A stretch of 47,108 bases of DNA, from contig DEQD01000022.1 in NCBI GenBank assembly GCA_002359095.1, positions 1 to 47,108 of the forward strand. Direction: 5' to 3'. Every line of letters starts with the position of its first letter. Within the stretch, counting starts at the first letter, position 1. Of the stretch, positions 25,097-33,731 are shown piece after piece. The notes beneath the pieces were generated by a model, which worked only from the letters and a program-made list of their open reading frames with translations, made no database searches and had not been told where the DNA came from. The stretch is from Caryophanales bacterium UBA3375 (GTDB lineage Bacteria; Bacillota_I; Bacilli_A; UBA3375). A program made the position numbers and the translations under genes.

Positions 25097-26406
25097 TGGA
25101 AAGACATTTTAAAATAAAAGGTCAGCGTCCACTTAGTGGGAAGGTTCGGATTAGTGGAGCTAAAAATAGTGTATTATCACTACTTATAGCATCAACAATG
25201 ACAAATGAAGTAGTACAATTAGAAGATGTACCTAACATTCAGGATGTTAATATTTTAATTGATATATTAAAATATTTAAATGCTAATGTTATTTCCACAC
25301 CTAATTTACAAAATAAAACTGTTACAATTGATTGTGCTAACTTAGATTATAAAGATTTATTAATTGATGAGATAACTAAATTTAGAGCATCTTATTATTT
25401 TATGGGAGCGTTTGTTGCTCGATTTAAAAAATGTAGTTTATATCTTCCAGGTGGATGTAACTTAGGTCCTAGACCAATTGATTTACACATCATGGGATTA
25501 GAAAAATTAGGTTGTAAAATTAAACAAGAAGATCAAGGGGATAAAACAGTAATGCAAATTACTTGTCCTGATGGTTTAAAAGGTGCAGATATATTCTTAG
25601 ACTTCCCTAGTGTTGGAGCAACGATGAATTTAATTTTAGCAGCAACATTAGCAGAAGGTGAAACTAAGATTGAAAATGCAGCTTGTGAACCAGAAATTGT
25701 TGATTTAGCAACGCTATTAAATAACATGGGTGCTAACATTAAAGGTGCTGGTACTGATGAGATTAGAATTACTGGTGTAGAGAAGTTAAGTGGTACGCAA
25801 CACCAAGTAATTCCTGATCGTATCGAAGCAGGTAGTTATTTAATGATTGGAGCATTACTTAGTGACAATCTAAAAATCGAAAATATTATTCCAGAACACT
25901 TAGAAGCCTTAACATCGAAATTACTTAATATGGGGTTTAATTTACAAATTAATGACGATAGTATTAACATTGGTAAGACTGATTTAGATAGTCTTAAACC
26001 AGTTAATATTAAAACTGGTGTTTTTCCTAGTTTCCCCACAGATTTACAACAAATCTTTGTTACCTTAACTACGCAAGTTAAGGGTGAGAGTGAAATTATT
26101 GAAACTATTTATCCAGAAAGATTTAAACAATGTGAATACTTAAAAGCCATGGGAGCTAGTATTGATGTAAATTGTAAGGAATCACAATCAAAAATTACGG
26201 TTAGTGGTAAAACTCCATTAGTAGGCTTTGATGTAGAAAGTACAGATTTAAGAGCTGGAGCTAGCTTAGTTTTAGCGGGATTAATTGCTAGTGGTGAAAC
26301 TAGAGTGTTTAAAATTGATCACATCCTAAGAGGATATGATAATTTAATAAATAAGCTTTTAGAAATAGGAGCAGAAATAGAACTAATTGAGGAGTGGGAT
26401 GAATAA
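25096..26406 (+). CDS. murA: UDP-N-acetylglucosamine 1-carboxyvinyltransferase
   Basis: First committed step of peptidoglycan synthesis, transferring enolpyruvate from PEP to UDP-GlcNAc. The 436-residue EPSP-synthase-fold enzyme has GAKNS (21-25), the active-site loop PGGCNLGPRPIDLH with Cys121 (equivalent to E. coli Cys115, the fosfomycin target) and the C-terminal RAGASLVLAGLIA. Together with mraY it shows that the organism builds a wall, unlike true mycoplasmas. It is coupled to pepP (1-nt overlap) and to the next gene (8-nt overlap). Confidence 0.97.
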   Translation: MERHFKIKGQRPLSGKVRISGAKNSVLSLLIASTMTNEVVQLEDVPNIQDVNILIDILKYLNANVISTPNLQNKTVTIDCANLDYKDLLIDEITKFRASYYFMGAFVARFKKCSLYLPGGCNLGPRPIDLHIMGLEKLGCKIKQEDQGDKTVMQITCPDGLKGADIFLDFPSVGATMNLILAATLAEGETKIENAACEPEIVDLATLLNNMGANIKGAGTDEIRITGVEKLSGTQHQVIPDRIEAGSYLMIGALLSDNLKIENIIPEHLEALTSKLLNMGFNLQINDDSINIGKTDLDSLKPVNIKTGVFPSFPTDLQQIFVTLTTQVKGESEIIETIYPERFKQCEYLKAMGASIDVNCKESQSKITVSGKTPLVGFDVESTDLRAGASLVLAGLIASGETRVFKIDHILRGYDNLINKLLEIGAEIELIEEWDE

Positions 26407-27313
26407 TCAAGATAAAATTAAAGAAGTTGAAAAAGCTATTGATAATGATTTATATAAATTAATTGATGAAATCGATGCTGAAACTTTTACAAGTGATTAT
26501 GATACTAATGAATTAGCTGATATTCTTAATGATTATATGACTGATGTTCAACCAGAACTTACAAGTGACTTACTTGCAGGTCCACTTGATGATATTAAGA
26601 TTGAACACCAAAGTGAACTTAATTTAGCTGTTGATGAATCACAGCTAATTAAAGAGTATGATGAACATTTAACTCATTTAGGAGATAAAACTCTAAATGA
26701 ATTTAGAGAATCTGATAAAGAGTTATTTGCTGAAATAGAAGAAGTTAAAAGAGTACCAGAAGATGAGTTAGATCAAGCAATTTTAATGTTAGAAGAACGA
26801 ACTAAAGAACTATCAGAAGAGTTTAAAAACAAAAGACCAGAAGAAACATTTATTGATGAAGAAGAAATAGAAGATGTTGAATTAACTAATACAATTATTT
26901 CTCCAGCTACTTTTAGTATCAATGAAGAAGATATTAAGGATGATGAAGAATTCATCACTCAAACCTCTAAAGATGATAATGTTGTTCAAGATACTATGGA
27001 GTTAATCTTAGAAAACCAAGTAAGTAATGAAGCTACGCAAGTAGTAGAAACTCCAGAAGTAGAGGAAAACAATAATGTGGATATTATTGAACAATTAACA
27101 ACTGGAAATAATACACAAACTCTTGATGTTAGTCAAGATTTATCAACATTAGAATTAAATGAATTTAGAGGCGAATTAGAAAAAAACGATATACAACAAT
27201 TAAAAGAAGAGGAAGTTAATAATCGTAAAAAATTAGCTCCATTTGATTATTTTTTAATTGTATTAATTATAGTATGTGCAGTAGCTGCAGCATATTTATT
27301 TTTTAATAGATAA
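26399..27313 (+). CDS. acidic tail-anchored membrane protein, unknown function
   Basis: Not recognised. With the ATG at 26399 (SD GAGGAG just upstream) the protein is 304 residues; an in-frame TTG at 26387 lies before the ribosome binding site and is disfavoured. The first ~270 residues are strongly acidic (dense Glu and Asp, few aromatics, predicted helical or disordered, e.g. LDQAILMLEERTKELSEEF). A basic RKK (276-278) then precedes one hydrophobic helix (284-302), and the protein ends with Asn-Arg. No signal peptide is present. The predicted topology is a cytoplasmic acidic domain held to the membrane by a C-terminal anchor. It overlaps murA by 8 nt and lies 8 nt before cmk. Confidence 0.85.
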   Translation: MNNQDKIKEVEKAIDNDLYKLIDEIDAETFTSDYDTNELADILNDYMTDVQPELTSDLLAGPLDDIKIEHQSELNLAVDESQLIKEYDEHLTHLGDKTLNEFRESDKELFAEIEEVKRVPEDELDQAILMLEERTKELSEEFKNKRPEETFIDEEEIEDVELTNTIISPATFSINEEDIKDDEEFITQTSKDDNVVQDTMELILENQVSNEATQVVETPEVEENNNVDIIEQLTTGNNTQTLDVSQDLSTLELNEFRGELEKNDIQQLKEEEVNNRKKLAPFDYFLIVLIIVCAVAAAYLFFNR

Positions 27314-27321
27314 GAGGAAAA

Positions 27322-27954
27322 ATGTTAATAGTAATTGATGGACCTGCAGGAAGTGGTAAAAGTAGTGTAAGTAAAATTATAGCAGATAAATTAAACATAA
27401 ATTATTTAGATACAGGTAGTATGTATCGTATGATTACATACTACTTTCTAAAAAATAATTTAAGTTTAGATGAAGCAAGTATTATTAATCATATTGATGA
27501 AATCAATATAAGTTATACTAATAATAAATTACTATTAAATAATGAAGATGTAGAGCAATTCATTCGTAGTAATGAGATTAATAGTAATATTGGGAGTATT
27601 GCTAATTCTAAAACAGTTAGAGAAAAAATGATTGAACTACAACGTAGTATTGTTGAAAACAATGATTTTATTGTTGATGGACGAGACTTAGGAACTGTAG
27701 TTTTTCCTAACTGTAAAAATAAGTTTTATCTAACAGCATCAGTAGATACTAGAGCTAAACGTCGTTTTGAACAAAACAAACGTTTAGGAATAGATAGTGA
27801 TTTAGATCAAATCAAAGCAAGTATTAAACAACGCGATAAAAATGATATGAATCGTGAAATATCACCACTTAAACAAGCAGACGATGCAATTTTAATTGAT
27901 AGTAGTGATTTAAGTTTAGAAGAAGTAGTAAATAAAATAATAAGTTTAGTATAA
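27322..27954 (+). CDS. cmk: cytidylate kinase
   Basis: Phosphorylates CMP and dCMP. The 210 residues contain the P-loop GPAGSGKSS (6-14), the LDTGSMYR segment, the DGRDLGTVVFP motif and the LID-region RRFEQNK. The size is normal. AGAGGAA precedes the ATG. The pairing cmk-der is common in Firmicutes, although the usual rpsA (S1) between them is missing here. Confidence 0.97.
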   Translation: MLIVIDGPAGSGKSSVSKIIADKLNINYLDTGSMYRMITYYFLKNNLSLDEASIINHIDEINISYTNNKLLLNNEDVEQFIRSNEINSNIGSIANSKTVREKMIELQRSIVENNDFIVDGRDLGTVVFPNCKNKFYLTASVDTRAKRRFEQNKRLGIDSDLDQIKASIKQRDKNDMNREISPLKQADDAILIDSSDLSLEEVVNKIISLV

Positions 27955-27963
27955 GGAAGTAAG

Positions 27964-29283
27964 ATGTCATTTTGTGTATCTATAGTGGGTCGACCAAACG
28001 TAGGTAAGTCGACAATATTTAATCGTATTACACAATCTAAAAAGGCGATTGTCGAGGATGTAGCAGGAGTTACTCGTGATCGTCTTTATGCTGATGCATC
28101 ATATTTAGATAAAACGTTTAAAGTTATAGATACAGGTGGAATTACCATCGAAGATGCTACGTTTAACGAAGAAATTAAGATTCAAGCATTAATTGCTATG
28201 GATGAAAGTGATGTAATTTTATTTGTTGTTGATGCAACAACTGGTATTACCCGTGAAGAAGAAGAGATAGCAAAAATTCTTCGTTCAAAAAATAAGAAAG
28301 TAATTGTTGTTGCTAATAAAGTAGATAATCAAAACCTAATTGATAATATTTATGAATTTTATCAATTAGGTTTTGAAAGTGTAATACCTGTTAGTGCAGT
28401 ACATGGTAGTGGGATTTATGATGTACTTGATGAAGTATATCCGCTAATTCCAGAAAATACTGGTGAAATAGAAGATGATATAATTCGTTTTTCATTAATT
28501 GGACGTCCTAATGTAGGTAAAAGTAGTTTATTTAACGTCCTAATTAATGAAGAGCGAAGTATTGTAAGTGAAGTAGATGGTACAACTCGTGATGCAATTG
28601 ATGCTCAATTTGAAGTAGATAACCAAAAATATGAAATAGTAGATACAGCAGGAATAAGACGAAGAGGAAGAGTATATGAAAATGTAGAAAAATACTCAGT
28701 ATTACGTTCACTTAAAGCAATAGAAAAAAGTGATGTAGTATTATGGCTAATTGATGCCCAGGAAGGTTTAATAGAACAAGATAAGCGTGTTTTAGGTTAT
28801 GCTCTTGATTTATTAAAACCAATTATTGTAGTTGTTAATAAATGGGATTTAATTAAAAAAGAAACAAATACACAAAAAGAGTTTATGGATTTAATTAGAA
28901 GTAAAATGCCATTTATTGATGATGCTAAGATATTATTTATTTCAGCTAAAGATAAAAAAGGAATTAAGAATATAATTCCTACTATTAATGAGTTATATAC
29001 TAAATATAGTTCTGAATTTAGTACTAGTATTATTAATAATGTTTTAAATGATGCTGTTAGTGCTAAGGTTGCACCTTCGCATAAAGGTCAACCGGTTAGA
29101 TTTTATTATGCAACACAAATTAGTTCAAAACCACCAAAGATTTTAATCTTTGTTAATAACAAGAAGTTAGTGCATTTTAGTTATAAACGTTATTTAGAAA
29201 ACTGCTTTAAACGTGCCCTTAACTTGGAAGGTATTAAATTAAAATTAATATTTAAAGATAGAAATGAAGATGATGGACTATAG
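27964..29283 (+). CDS. der: ribosome biogenesis GTPase Der (EngA)
   Basis: Double-GTPase needed for 50S maturation. The 439 residues have two G domains in tandem: GRPNVGKST, DTGG and NKVD in the first, and GRPNVGKSS, DTAG and NKWD in the second. A KH-like C-terminal domain follows (PPKILIFVNNKKLVHFSYKRY). It lies 9 nt after cmk. The metK ribosome binding site begins directly at its TAG. Confidence 0.98.
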   Translation: MSFCVSIVGRPNVGKSTIFNRITQSKKAIVEDVAGVTRDRLYADASYLDKTFKVIDTGGITIEDATFNEEIKIQALIAMDESDVILFVVDATTGITREEEEIAKILRSKNKKVIVVANKVDNQNLIDNIYEFYQLGFESVIPVSAVHGSGIYDVLDEVYPLIPENTGEIEDDIIRFSLIGRPNVGKSSLFNVLINEERSIVSEVDGTTRDAIDAQFEVDNQKYEIVDTAGIRRRGRVYENVEKYSVLRSLKAIEKSDVVLWLIDAQEGLIEQDKRVLGYALDLLKPIIVVVNKWDLIKKETNTQKEFMDLIRSKMPFIDDAKILFISAKDKKGIKNIIPTINELYTKYSSEFSTSIINNVLNDAVSAKVAPSHKGQPVRFYYATQISSKPPKILIFVNNKKLVHFSYKRYLENCFKRALNLEGIKLKLIFKDRNEDDGL

Positions 29284-29293
29284 AAAGGGATAT

Positions 29294-30442
29294 ATGGATA
29301 TATTAGATTTATTTACATCTGAGAGTGTAACTGAAGGTCATCCAGATAAAATGGCAGATCAAATTAGTGATGCAATTCTTGATGCCATTTTAGCAAAAGA
29401 CCCACAAGCTAGAGTTGCTTGTGAGACTTTTATTACGAATAAAAATATTATTATTGGTGGTGAAATAACTACTTGTGCTAATATCGATTATGAACAAGTA
29501 GCTAGAGAAGTAATTAAAAATATTGGTTTAGTTGATGAAACTACTGGTGTTAGTTATAAAAGTTATAATGTAGAAGTGTTAATATCAACACAAAGTCCAG
29601 ATATTAACCAAGGTGTTGATCAAGAAAATGGTGAGATTGGAGCAGGTGATCAAGGAATTATGTTTGGTTATGCTACTAATGAAACACCTGATTATATGCC
29701 TTTTGCTATCTATTATGCACATAAGTTAGCTAAACGTTTAGCAGAGGTAAGAAAAGAAGGTATTCTTGATTATCTACAACCAGATGGTAAAACTCAAGTT
29801 ACAATTGAATATGATAAAGATAAACATGTTAAAAGAATATCTGGTGTTGTTGTATCAACCCAACATAATGAAGGTGTTGATCAACAACAGTTAAAAGAAG
29901 ATATTATTAAAGAAGTTATCATGCCAGTAATTCCTAATGAATTACTAGATGATAACACTGAATATCATATCAACCCAACAGGTAAATTTGTTATCGGTGG
30001 AAGTATTGGTGATGCAGGTCTTACTGGTAGAAAAATAATCGTTGATACATATGGTGGAAGTGCAGCACACGGTGGTGGTGCTTTTAGTGGTAAAGATTAT
30101 ACTAAAGTTGACCGTAGTGCTGCTTATATGGCACGATATTTAGCTAAAAATATCGTAGCTAGTGGAATTTGTGATCGTTGTCAAATTCAACTTAGTTATG
30201 TAATAGGTATTACTAAACCAATGAGTATTAGTATTGATTGCTTTAATACTAATAAAGTAGATGAAAAAGAAATTATTAAAGCAATCATGGATAATTTTGA
30301 TTTATCACCAAAAGGGATTATTGAGAAACTAGATTTAACTAAACCACAATACTTTAAAACAGCTAGTTATGGTCACTTTGGTAATAGTGAATTTAATTGG
30401 GAACAATTAGATAGTGTTGATGTATTTAAAAGTTTAATGTAA
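29294..30442 (+). CDS. metK: S-adenosylmethionine synthase
   Basis: Makes SAM from Met and ATP. The start MDILDLFTSESVTEGHPDK at 29294 is chosen because AGAAAGGGA lies just before it; an in-frame Met at 29264 is inside der. The 382 residues show TEGHPDKMADQISDAILDA (split: TEGHPDKMADQ and ISDAILDA), GAGDQGIMFGYA and the P-loop-like GGGAFSGKDYTKVDRSAAY. There is no SAM riboswitch, since the gene is deep inside an operon 10 nt after der. SAM also serves the downstream DNA methyltransferase and RsmB. Confidence 0.97.
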   Translation: MDILDLFTSESVTEGHPDKMADQISDAILDAILAKDPQARVACETFITNKNIIIGGEITTCANIDYEQVAREVIKNIGLVDETTGVSYKSYNVEVLISTQSPDINQGVDQENGEIGAGDQGIMFGYATNETPDYMPFAIYYAHKLAKRLAEVRKEGILDYLQPDGKTQVTIEYDKDKHVKRISGVVVSTQHNEGVDQQQLKEDIIKEVIMPVIPNELLDDNTEYHINPTGKFVIGGSIGDAGLTGRKIIVDTYGGSAAHGGGAFSGKDYTKVDRSAAYMARYLAKNIVASGICDRCQIQLSYVIGITKPMSISIDCFNTNKVDEKEIIKAIMDNFDLSPKGIIEKLDLTKPQYFKTASYGHFGNSEFNWEQLDSVDVFKSLM

Positions 30443-30586
30443 GGTTGATTGAATAATTAATGATTTATCTATTTATGATAATGTGATTAAATAAATAAGT
30501 AAGGAAATTATGTTAGGAAATATAATTAGTAATATATATATATATAGAAAATTAGGGTTTTCAAACGAGAATATTGATTATAAATA

Positions 30587-30592
30587 TATAAT
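30587..30592 (+). promoter_or_regulatory. possible -10 box for the HNH gene
   Basis: TATAAT lies immediately before the hairpin at 30593-30619. Transcripts starting from it (about 30599) would contain only part of the hairpin, so they would escape termination and have a ~26-nt leader without a Shine-Dalgarno sequence. No clear -35 was found, so this is a suggestion only. Confidence 0.3.
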
Positions 30593-30619
30593 AAAGGTCA
30601 CAGTATAGTGACCTTTTTC
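30593..30619 (+). terminator. intrinsic terminator of the pnp-metK operon
   Basis: Perfect 9-base arms AAAGGTCAC (30593-30601) / GTGACCTTT (30608-30616) flank a 6-base loop and are followed by more T. It ends 6 nt before the HNH gene start, so read-through from metK is blocked right at the restriction-modification islet. The 150 nt between metK and the hairpin hold only AT-rich sequence including a TA repeat near 30535-30545. Confidence 0.85.
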
Positions 30620-30624
30620 TAGCT

Positions 30625-31836
30625 ATGACTGATTTAAGTAAAAAAATAGTAGTTCCTCGTTTGATAAATCACAAGGTTGAATATCTTGATTATGATTCTG
30701 ACATGTTTTCTAGTCCAGAAGAACTAGGAGTTATGCTAATGATGAGATATTTCAACAATAATATAGATAAATTCAAAGAGAAAAAATGGGATATGAAACG
30801 AATTGATAAAACAGTGGTTTGTTTGAAAACTCCATATAAATTGATATACATATATCTCAAACCACTGGTATATGATAAAAACGGTGTTGACAAAAAGATA
30901 CAACCTATTTTTAGTAGAATTAGGATGAAATTCAAAGCAACTGAGATAAAGAATTTTAAAGATACCTTGTTAGATGAGACTTGGGTATTCTTGGGTGTAT
31001 TACCAACTGGAGAACAAGACATTTATGTCGTTTTTGAGGGGGAAGCTTTAAAAGAATACTCGTTTGTAAAGTATAACGGTGATCCTGAAGAAGAAGCAAA
31101 TGAAACATCTTGTTGGATTAAATTAAATAAACTGAATGATATCTTTAATAATAATGGTCTAATTTTTGAGAATTGTAATAGTAAACATTTTAAGTATAGT
31201 TATGTTGATACAGATAAACCAAAAAGATTTATGAAAACAATGATTTTCACTGAGGAGTATTTATTCAATTTTATGCAGCAAATAGTTAATGAAAAATATG
31301 ATGGAGGAAGACTAGATGTGATAGATCCAACAATATTTAATAAGGATACAGAAAGAACAAATTATAATGATTTTGAATGGCATATAAATGTCAATACTGA
31401 AACAAATAGAAAAACTCTTTCTTGTAAGGTTAGAGATATGATATTTACTGAAGAGACAGAGATATCAAACGAGAAGTTAAAGAGAAACAATGACAAATAT
31501 CGTAGGGAGATGATTAGCAAAGGTATAGATTTAGAAATAGAAGATAGAACGTGTTATATTGATAATAATGGAAGAAGAATATCTGAAGTTCATCATATTA
31601 TTCCTTTTAAATATAATTCAGCTTTTGGAGAAAAAATCAATTCTTATGGTAATTTAATTTTATTATCATCTAACCAACATAGAGGTTTACATTCAGGTAA
31701 TAAATCCTCGAAATCAGAGATTATGAAAAAAATAGTGGATGTTAAATTTGAAGAATTGTGTAAATTGTTAGGAAGAAAAATAGATAGAACCAATAAAAAT
31801 GAACTTACAAAAGAAATATTAGAAAATTATTACTAG
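30625..31836 (+). CDS. HNH endonuclease, putative type II restriction enzyme
   Basis: Predicted DNA nuclease partner of the adjacent cytosine methyltransferase. The 403 residues have a C-terminal HNH domain: EVHHIIPF (His323/His324), Asn343 in YGNLILL and His352 in NQHRGLH. This gives the H-N-H triad, without the zinc CxxC pairs seen in many HNH proteins. The ~300-residue N-terminal part has no recognised domain and probably holds DNA recognition. No Shine-Dalgarno sequence precedes the ATG. An AGGAG at 30726-30730 could serve an internal start near 30739, which would remove ~38 residues. Use of TTG, ATA, TCT and AGG codons exceeds the neighbours, suggesting transfer. A modification-dependent (type IV) nuclease is the alternative. 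Confidence 0.8.
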   Translation: MTDLSKKIVVPRLINHKVEYLDYDSDMFSSPEELGVMLMMRYFNNNIDKFKEKKWDMKRIDKTVVCLKTPYKLIYIYLKPLVYDKNGVDKKIQPIFSRIRMKFKATEIKNFKDTLLDETWVFLGVLPTGEQDIYVVFEGEALKEYSFVKYNGDPEEEANETSCWIKLNKLNDIFNNNGLIFENCNSKHFKYSYVDTDKPKRFMKTMIFTEEYLFNFMQQIVNEKYDGGRLDVIDPTIFNKDTERTNYNDFEWHINVNTETNRKTLSCKVRDMIFTEETEISNEKLKRNNDKYRREMISKGIDLEIEDRTCYIDNNGRRISEVHHIIPFKYNSAFGEKINSYGNLILLSSNQHRGLHSGNKSSKSEIMKKIVDVKFEELCKLLGRKIDRTNKNELTKEILENYY

Positions 31837-31843
31837 GGGAGAT

Positions 31844-33004
31844 ATGAAATTTAAATTTATAGATTTATTTGCAGGTATTGGAGGATTTCATATAGCAGCA
31901 AAAAAAAGCAACTATGAAATGGAATGTGTTTTAGCGTGCGAAATTGATGATAGTGCTAGAAGAACATACCTTGATAATTTTCCGAATACTAATATGGTTG
32001 AAGATGTTAATGATATAGATACATCAACTATGCCTGACTTTGATGTTCTTTTTGCTGGTTTTCCTTGTCAATCATTTTCTAATGCAGGTCGAAAAAGAGG
32101 ATTCAAAGATCCTAAGAATGGAAATTTGTTCTTTCAAATTTGCATAATTGCGGATGCTAAAAAACCAAAATTTATGCTTCTGGAAAATGTGAAAGGTATT
32201 TTATCTAATGATAATGGTGAAACGATAAAAACTATTAATAATTATATTCACAGGTTAGGTTATGTAACAACAAAAACCAATATGCTTATAAATTCTAAGG
32301 ATGTTGGTTGTTTGCAAAATAGAGAAAGAGTTTATTTTCTATGCGTTAGAAAAGATTTGGTTGAAAAAAAATATTTGCCGGAACCAGAATTAAAAAACGT
32401 AAAGAATAGATTAAACGTAAAACCGGATAAAATAATTCCTGTAGATGAAGAGTTAAATAAAGTGATAGACGCTTGGGGAGATTTTATAAAAAATATAAAA
32501 AGACCAGAGGGTAGAACTCTTCCTGTAATCTGGATAGATGAGATGATGGAACCAAAAGATAAAGATTTTAATAAATTCCCAAACTGGAAGAAAAAATATA
32601 TTAATGATATGAAGTTAATTTACAAAGAGAACAAAGACTTTATTGATGATTGGTATGTTAAAAACAATGTTAAATGTTGGAGCGTTAGAAATAAAAAATT
32701 AGAATGGCAGGTAGGTAAGGATGAATATGACATTAATAATTCAATGCTCCAACTAAGACAATCAGGGTTAAGATTTTCTAAATTAGATTCTTTTCCTGCA
32801 TTAGTAGCAATGGTACAGATTCCAATAAATGTAAAAGAGAGAAGATTTTATTCGTTAAAAGAAATGGCTAAAATTCAGACTTTCCCTGCAAATTATAAAT
32901 TTACTTCAAATTATAATAAATCCTTAAAACAATTAGGTAATTCGGTAACAGTTGAAGTAATAGTACAGTTGATTAACTATCTAATTTCAACAACAGAAAA
33001 TTAA
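31844..33004 (+). CDS. DNA (cytosine-5-)-methyltransferase
   Basis: SAM-dependent C5 cytosine methyltransferase of a type II restriction-modification system. The 386 residues show motif I FIDLFAGIGGFHIAA (5-19), motif IV FAGFPCQSFSNAGRKRGF with catalytic Cys75, motif VI LLENVKGIL, motif VIII QNRERVYFLCV and motif X LKQLGNSVTVEVI. The variable region (about 180-300) sets an unknown target sequence. GGGGAG precedes the ATG, 7 nt after the nuclease gene. No Vsr repair gene or controller protein is present. A terminator follows directly. Confidence 0.95.
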   Translation: MKFKFIDLFAGIGGFHIAAKKSNYEMECVLACEIDDSARRTYLDNFPNTNMVEDVNDIDTSTMPDFDVLFAGFPCQSFSNAGRKRGFKDPKNGNLFFQICIIADAKKPKFMLLENVKGILSNDNGETIKTINNYIHRLGYVTTKTNMLINSKDVGCLQNRERVYFLCVRKDLVEKKYLPEPELKNVKNRLNVKPDKIIPVDEELNKVIDAWGDFIKNIKRPEGRTLPVIWIDEMMEPKDKDFNKFPNWKKKYINDMKLIYKENKDFIDDWYVKNNVKCWSVRNKKLEWQVGKDEYDINNSMLQLRQSGLRFSKLDSFPALVAMVQIPINVKERRFYSLKEMAKIQTFPANYKFTSNYNKSLKQLGNSVTVEVIVQLINYLISTTEN

Positions 33005-33036
33005 AAGTCTAGAACTAAATGCTCTAGACTTTATTT
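33004..33036. terminator. bidirectional terminator between dcm-like gene and clpP
   Basis: Perfect 10-base arms AAAGTCTAGA (33004-33013) / TCTAGACTTT (33023-33032) flank a 9-base loop, with A-rich 5' and T-rich 3' flanks. It can end both the restriction-modification transcript and clpP on the other strand. Confidence 0.83.
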
Positions 33037-33039
33037 ATA

Positions 33040-33618
33040 TTATAATACATTATCAATTAAACCATATTTTTTAGCGTCTTTAGCCAACATAAAGTTGTCG
33101 CGATCACAATCTTGTGTAATTTGTTTAACAGTTTTACCACAGTTTTTAGCCATGATTTTGTATAAACGAGATTGCATCTCTTTAATACGATTATAACTGA
33201 TTTCAATTTCAGTTACTTGTCCACTAGCACCACCTAATGGTTGGTGAATCATAACTTCTGTATTAGGTAGAGCATAACGTTTTTTAGGTGCACCACTAGA
33301 AAGCAAGAATGCAGCCATACTAGCAGCCATACCAATAGCGATAGTTTGTACATCACATGGAATGTGTTGCATTGTATCATAAATAGCAAATCCTGCTGTT
33401 ACACTACCTCCTGGTGAGTTAATATACATTTTAATATCTTTTTGTGGATCCTCGCTAGCTAAAAATAGTAATTGACCAATAATAATATTTGCACTTTCAT
33501 CATTTATTTCGCCATTTAAAAAGATAATTCTATCTTTTAAAAGACGAGAATAAATATCATAGCTTCTTTCACCACCTGGTGTAGATTCAATAACGTAAGG
33601 CATAGTTAAATTTTTCAT
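33040..33618 (-). CDS. clpP: ATP-dependent Clp protease proteolytic subunit
   Basis: Serine protease core of the ClpXP/ClpCP machine. The start at 33618 (MKNLTMPYVIE) is chosen because the bases after an earlier ATG at 33630 form its ribosome binding site (ATGGAGGAAAAA). The 192 residues have Ser100 (GMAASMA), His125 (MIHQPLGG) and the Asp-containing DRDNF near 174, plus the SPGGSV oxyanion loop. No CtsR-type direct repeat was seen upstream. It is a single-gene unit facing the DNA methyltransferase, divergent from phnD. Confidence 0.97.
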   Translation of the reverse strand: MKNLTMPYVIESTPGGERSYDIYSRLLKDRIIFLNGEINDESANIIIGQLLFLASEDPQKDIKMYINSPGGSVTAGFAIYDTMQHIPCDVQTIAIGMAASMAAFLLSSGAPKKRYALPNTEVMIHQPLGGASGQVTEIEISYNRIKEMQSRLYKIMAKNCGKTVKQITQDCDRDNFMLAKDAKKYGLIDNVL

Positions 33619-33693
33619 TTTTTCCTCCATATATATAATATTATACTATAATTTAAAATAATTAATATAATAATTATAAAACAATTAATTTTA

Positions 33694-33702
33694 TGATATT
33701 AT
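33694..33702 (+). promoter_or_regulatory. possible extended -10 promoter for phnD
   Basis: TGATATTAT (TGn plus TATTAT) with a weak TTATAA 17 bases upstream (33674-33679) lies 29 nt before the phnD start. The region is very AT-rich, so chance matches are likely. No Pho-box-like repeats were recognised. Confidence 0.4.
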
Positions 33703-33731
33703 AGAATTGAAATAAAAATTGGGAGAGTAAT

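Noticed and set aside
29284..29293. SAM riboswitch before metK
   Set aside because: Only 10 nt separate der and metK, with the ribosome binding site in between, so no room exists for a leader structure.
30510..30550. TA dinucleotide repeat upstream of the nuclease gene as a functional repeat
   Set aside because: It is short, and such runs are expected in AT-rich intergenic DNA; nothing ties it to a function.
33631..33731. CtsR or phosphate-responsive operator in the clpP-phnD gap
   Set aside because: No GGTCAAA-type heptad repeat and no Pho-box-like direct repeats are present; the gap is simply very AT-rich.
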